DNA from: Pseudomonadota bacterium | Lineage (GTDB): Bacteria; Pseudomonadota; Alphaproteobacteria; Acetobacterales; Acetobacteraceae | Assembly: GCA_021846225.1 (NCBI GenBank) | Contig: JAJZCG010000025.1 | Span: 1-33,966 of the forward strand | Direction of reading: 5' to 3' | DNA length: 33,966 nucleotides | Made by a program: the position numbers and the translations under genes | Shown: positions 32,120 to 33,966 of the stretch, in pieces | How positions within the stretch are numbered: the first letter of the stretch is position 1 | Layout: every line of letters starts with the position of its first letter | Notes under the pieces: generated by a model | Seen by the model: only the letters and a program-made list of their open reading frames with translations | Told to the model about the DNA's origin: nothing | Databases searched by the model: none

Positions 32120-33553
32120 ATGGCCGAGCGTATGCTGCAATTTACCCATCTGCCCCAGCAGACGCCGCAAAAGCGTGAAGCCGCGGCCCGGCGCGCCGAT
32201 TTCGATGAGATCTACAAGCGCTTCGACGTGCAATCAGCCAAGGCGCAGGCCAGCCGGTGCAGCCAGTGCGGTATTCCCTTCTGCTCCATCCATTGCCCGC
32301 TCTCCAACAACATTCCGGACTGGTTGAAGCTCACCGCCGAAGGGCGGCTTGAGGAAGCCTATGAGCTTTCCTCCGCAACCAACACATTTCCCGAGATTTG
32401 TGGCCGCATCTGCCCGCAGGACCGGCTGTGCGAGGGCAATTGCGTCATCGAGAAAGGTTTTGAATCGGTCACCATCGGCGCGGTGGAGCGCTACATCACC
32501 GACACCGCCTTCGAGCAGGGGTGGGTCAAGCCGATCCAGCCCCGCCATGAACGTTCTGAATCAATTGGCATCATCGGCGCCGGTCCGGCCGGTCTCGCCG
32601 CCGCCGAGGCGCTGCGCCAGCAGGGTTATCAGGTCACGGTTTATGACCGTCACGACCGCGTAGGCGGCCTGCTCATCTATGGCATCCCCGGCTTCAAGCT
32701 GGAGAAGGAGATCGTGCTGCGCCGCTGGAAATGGCTGGAGGAAGGCGGCGTCAAATTCGTGCTGAACGCCGACATCGGCGGCAAGATCAGCTTCGCCGCG
32801 CTGCGCGCGCAGCATGGCGCGGTGCTGGTTGCAACCGGCGTGTACAAGCCGCGCGAAATCGCGGCCCCCGGCTCGGGCCTGCCCGGCATCGTGCCCGCGC
32901 TGGATTATCTCATCACCTCCAACCGCAAGAGCTTGGGCGATGCCGTGCCCGAGTTCGACTCCGGCAAGTTCAACGCCGCGGGGAAGGATGTGGTTGTCAT
33001 CGGCGGTGGCGACACGGCGATGGACTGCGTGCGCACCGCCATCCGCCAAGAGGCCAAATCCGTCACCTGCCTCTATCGCCGCGACAAGCAGAACATGCCT
33101 GGCTCACTGCGCGAGGTCGCCAATGCCGAGGATGAGGGCGTGGTCTTCAGCTGGCTCGCCGCACCCGAGGCGTTTCTGGGCGATGCCGGCGTCACCGGCG
33201 TGCGCGCGATAAAAATGCATCTGGGCCTGCCAGATGCCTCCGGCCGCCAATCGGTCGAGCCCATCGAGGGGTCGTCCTTCACCATCCCGGCGGATCTGGT
33301 CATCAAGGCGCTGGGGTTCGACCCCGAGGACATGCCAGGCGCCTTCAACGATCCTTTCCTCAAGCTCACCGCATGGGGCACGCTCAAAACGAACCCGAAA
33401 ACCTTCGAGACCAGCCTGCCCGGCGTGTTCGCCGCTGGCGACATCGTGCGCGGCGCCTCGCTGGTCGTCTGGGCCATCCGCGACGGCCGTGACGCCGCCG
33501 CCTCCATCCATCAGTTTTTCAAGGCGCAAAGCCTTTCCCAGGCTGCGGAGTAA
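32120..33553 (+). CDS. gltD: Glutamate synthase [NADPH] small subunit
   Basis: GltD takes electrons from NADPH through FAD and passes them to GltB for making glutamate from glutamine and 2-oxoglutarate. The 477-residue protein has the N-terminal cysteine-rich [4Fe-4S] part (Cys47, 50, 55, 59 in CSQCGIPFCSIHC; Cys94, 98, 104, 108 in CGRICPQDRLC and on), an FAD Rossmann motif GIIGAGPAGLA at about 150-160, and an NADPH motif VVVIGGGDTAMDC further down. ATG 32120 gives MAERMLQFTHLPQQ, the usual start; 21 more in-frame residues upstream are not family-like. It lies five bases before gltB. Confidence 0.96.
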   Translation: MAERMLQFTHLPQQTPQKREAAARRADFDEIYKRFDVQSAKAQASRCSQCGIPFCSIHCPLSNNIPDWLKLTAEGRLEEAYELSSATNTFPEICGRICPQDRLCEGNCVIEKGFESVTIGAVERYITDTAFEQGWVKPIQPRHERSESIGIIGAGPAGLAAAEALRQQGYQVTVYDRHDRVGGLLIYGIPGFKLEKEIVLRRWKWLEEGGVKFVLNADIGGKISFAALRAQHGAVLVATGVYKPREIAAPGSGLPGIVPALDYLITSNRKSLGDAVPEFDSGKFNAAGKDVVVIGGGDTAMDCVRTAIRQEAKSVTCLYRRDKQNMPGSLREVANAEDEGVVFSWLAAPEAFLGDAGVTGVRAIKMHLGLPDASGRQSVEPIEGSSFTIPADLVIKALGFDPEDMPGAFNDPFLKLTAWGTLKTNPKTFETSLPGVFAAGDIVRGASLVVWAIRDGRDAAASIHQFFKAQSLSQAAE

Positions 33554-33558
33554 CACAC

Positions 33559-33966
33559 ATGAACCACGAAACCGGCGCGGAATTTCTCTCGGCTTGGTCC
33601 GCCAATGCTCAGATTCTAAAGGAAACATATAGCCAGAGCCAGGAGCACGACAACTGCGGCGTCGGCGTGGTCGCCGCCCTGGACGGCAAAAAGCGCCGCG
33701 ATATCGTGAAGGCCGGCATCGACGCGCTGAAGGCCGTCTGGCACCGCGGCGCCGTGGATGCCGACGGTAAGACCGGCGATGGCGCGGGCATCCACATCGA
33801 AATCCCGCAGGATTTTTTCGCCGATGAAGTCCGCCGCTCCGGCGATGGCCTGCGCGAGGGGCCGATCGCGGTCGGCATGGTGTTCCTGCCCAAGACGGAC
33901 CTCGGCGCGCAGGAGCGTTGCCGCCAGATCGTCGAGACCGAAATCCTCAGCCTCGGCTACCGGATT
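33559..33966 (+). CDS. gltB: Glutamate synthase [NADPH] large subunit, N-terminal part
   Basis: The first 136 residues are inside the window. A 32-residue propeptide (MNHETGAEFLSAWS onward) is followed by Cys33 in DNCGVGVVAAL; the propeptide is removed so that this cysteine becomes the N-terminal nucleophile of the glutaminase domain. KAVWHRGAVDADGKTGDGAG matches the family. The ATG is 5 bases after the gltD stop, so gltD and gltB form an operon. The gene continues past the window edge and should exceed 1,450 residues. Confidence 0.95.
   Translation, partial: MNHETGAEFLSAWSANAQILKETYSQSQEHDNCGVGVVAALDGKKRRDIVKAGIDALKAVWHRGAVDADGKTGDGAGIHIEIPQDFFADEVRRSGDGLREGPIAVGMVFLPKTDLGAQERCRQIVETEILSLGYRI

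Overview
The window looks like chromosomal core DNA of a GC-rich alphaproteobacterium. The best guess is an Acetobacteraceae-type member of the Rhodospirillales (Acidocella/Acidiphilium-like). The reasons are the gene order rpiB-glyA-nrdR-ribD-ribE-ribB-ribH-nusB-thiL, an aspartate-type HemB, an NDUFA9-like and an NDUFAF6-like gene, a rnd/kdsD/lptC/lptA/lptB neighbourhood, and a very large Hint-domain protein of a type common in that family. This is inferred from reading the proteins; no search was run. There is no integrase, transposase, phage gene or CRISPR array.

Layout. 1-5.3 kb: 5' part of a membrane protein gene (minus), a palindromic repeat element, Fe-type superoxide dismutase (minus), a squalene/phytoene-synthase-like protein (plus), a hemB-SDR pair (minus), then divergently a non-canonical NRAMP metal transporter behind a Fur-like box. 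5.4-12.4 kb: one tightly packed plus-strand operon for a pentose-phosphate isomerase, serine hydroxymethyltransferase, the NrdR repressor, four riboflavin genes, nusB and thiL. Most junctions are ATGA overlaps, and the operon ends at a strong two-way terminator. 12.5-16.5 kb: rpmG (L33), then rnr and an S41 peptidase joined by a GTGA overlap, all minus. 16.6-20.8 kb: a 1,408-residue repeat-rich Hint protein. 21-24.6 kb: rpsD, a small EF-hand-like secreted protein, a four-unit 69-bp tandem repeat, a small secreted protein (minus), a DsbA/FrnE-like protein and an LpxR-like outer-membrane deacylase. 24.6-30.7 kb (minus): rnd, an FTR1-cupredoxin fusion with an outer-membrane partner behind a Fur-like box, then kdsD-lptC-lptA-lptB. 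30.7-34 kb: tRNA-Leu(CAG), an NDUFA9-like gene, gltD and the start of gltB.

How the genes work together. Three themes recur. One is cofactor supply: riboflavin/FMN, thiamine diphosphate, haem and one-carbon units. Another is envelope building: KdsD makes the Kdo precursor, LptCAB moves LPS, and LpxR trims lipid A. The third is metal handling: an NRAMP-like importer and an FTR1-type iron system, each preceded by the same TGCGAATnATT half-site and so plausibly in one Fur/Mur regulon.

The most unusual items are the FTR1-cupredoxin-barrel cassette, the NRAMP with an altered metal motif (DVGS in place of DPGN), the RibB protein whose GTP cyclohydrolase II half has lost its zinc cysteines, the Hint protein with a GTG start and no visible signal peptide, and a palindromic repeat family present both as a tandem array (22.1 kb) and as a single inverted copy (0.43 kb).
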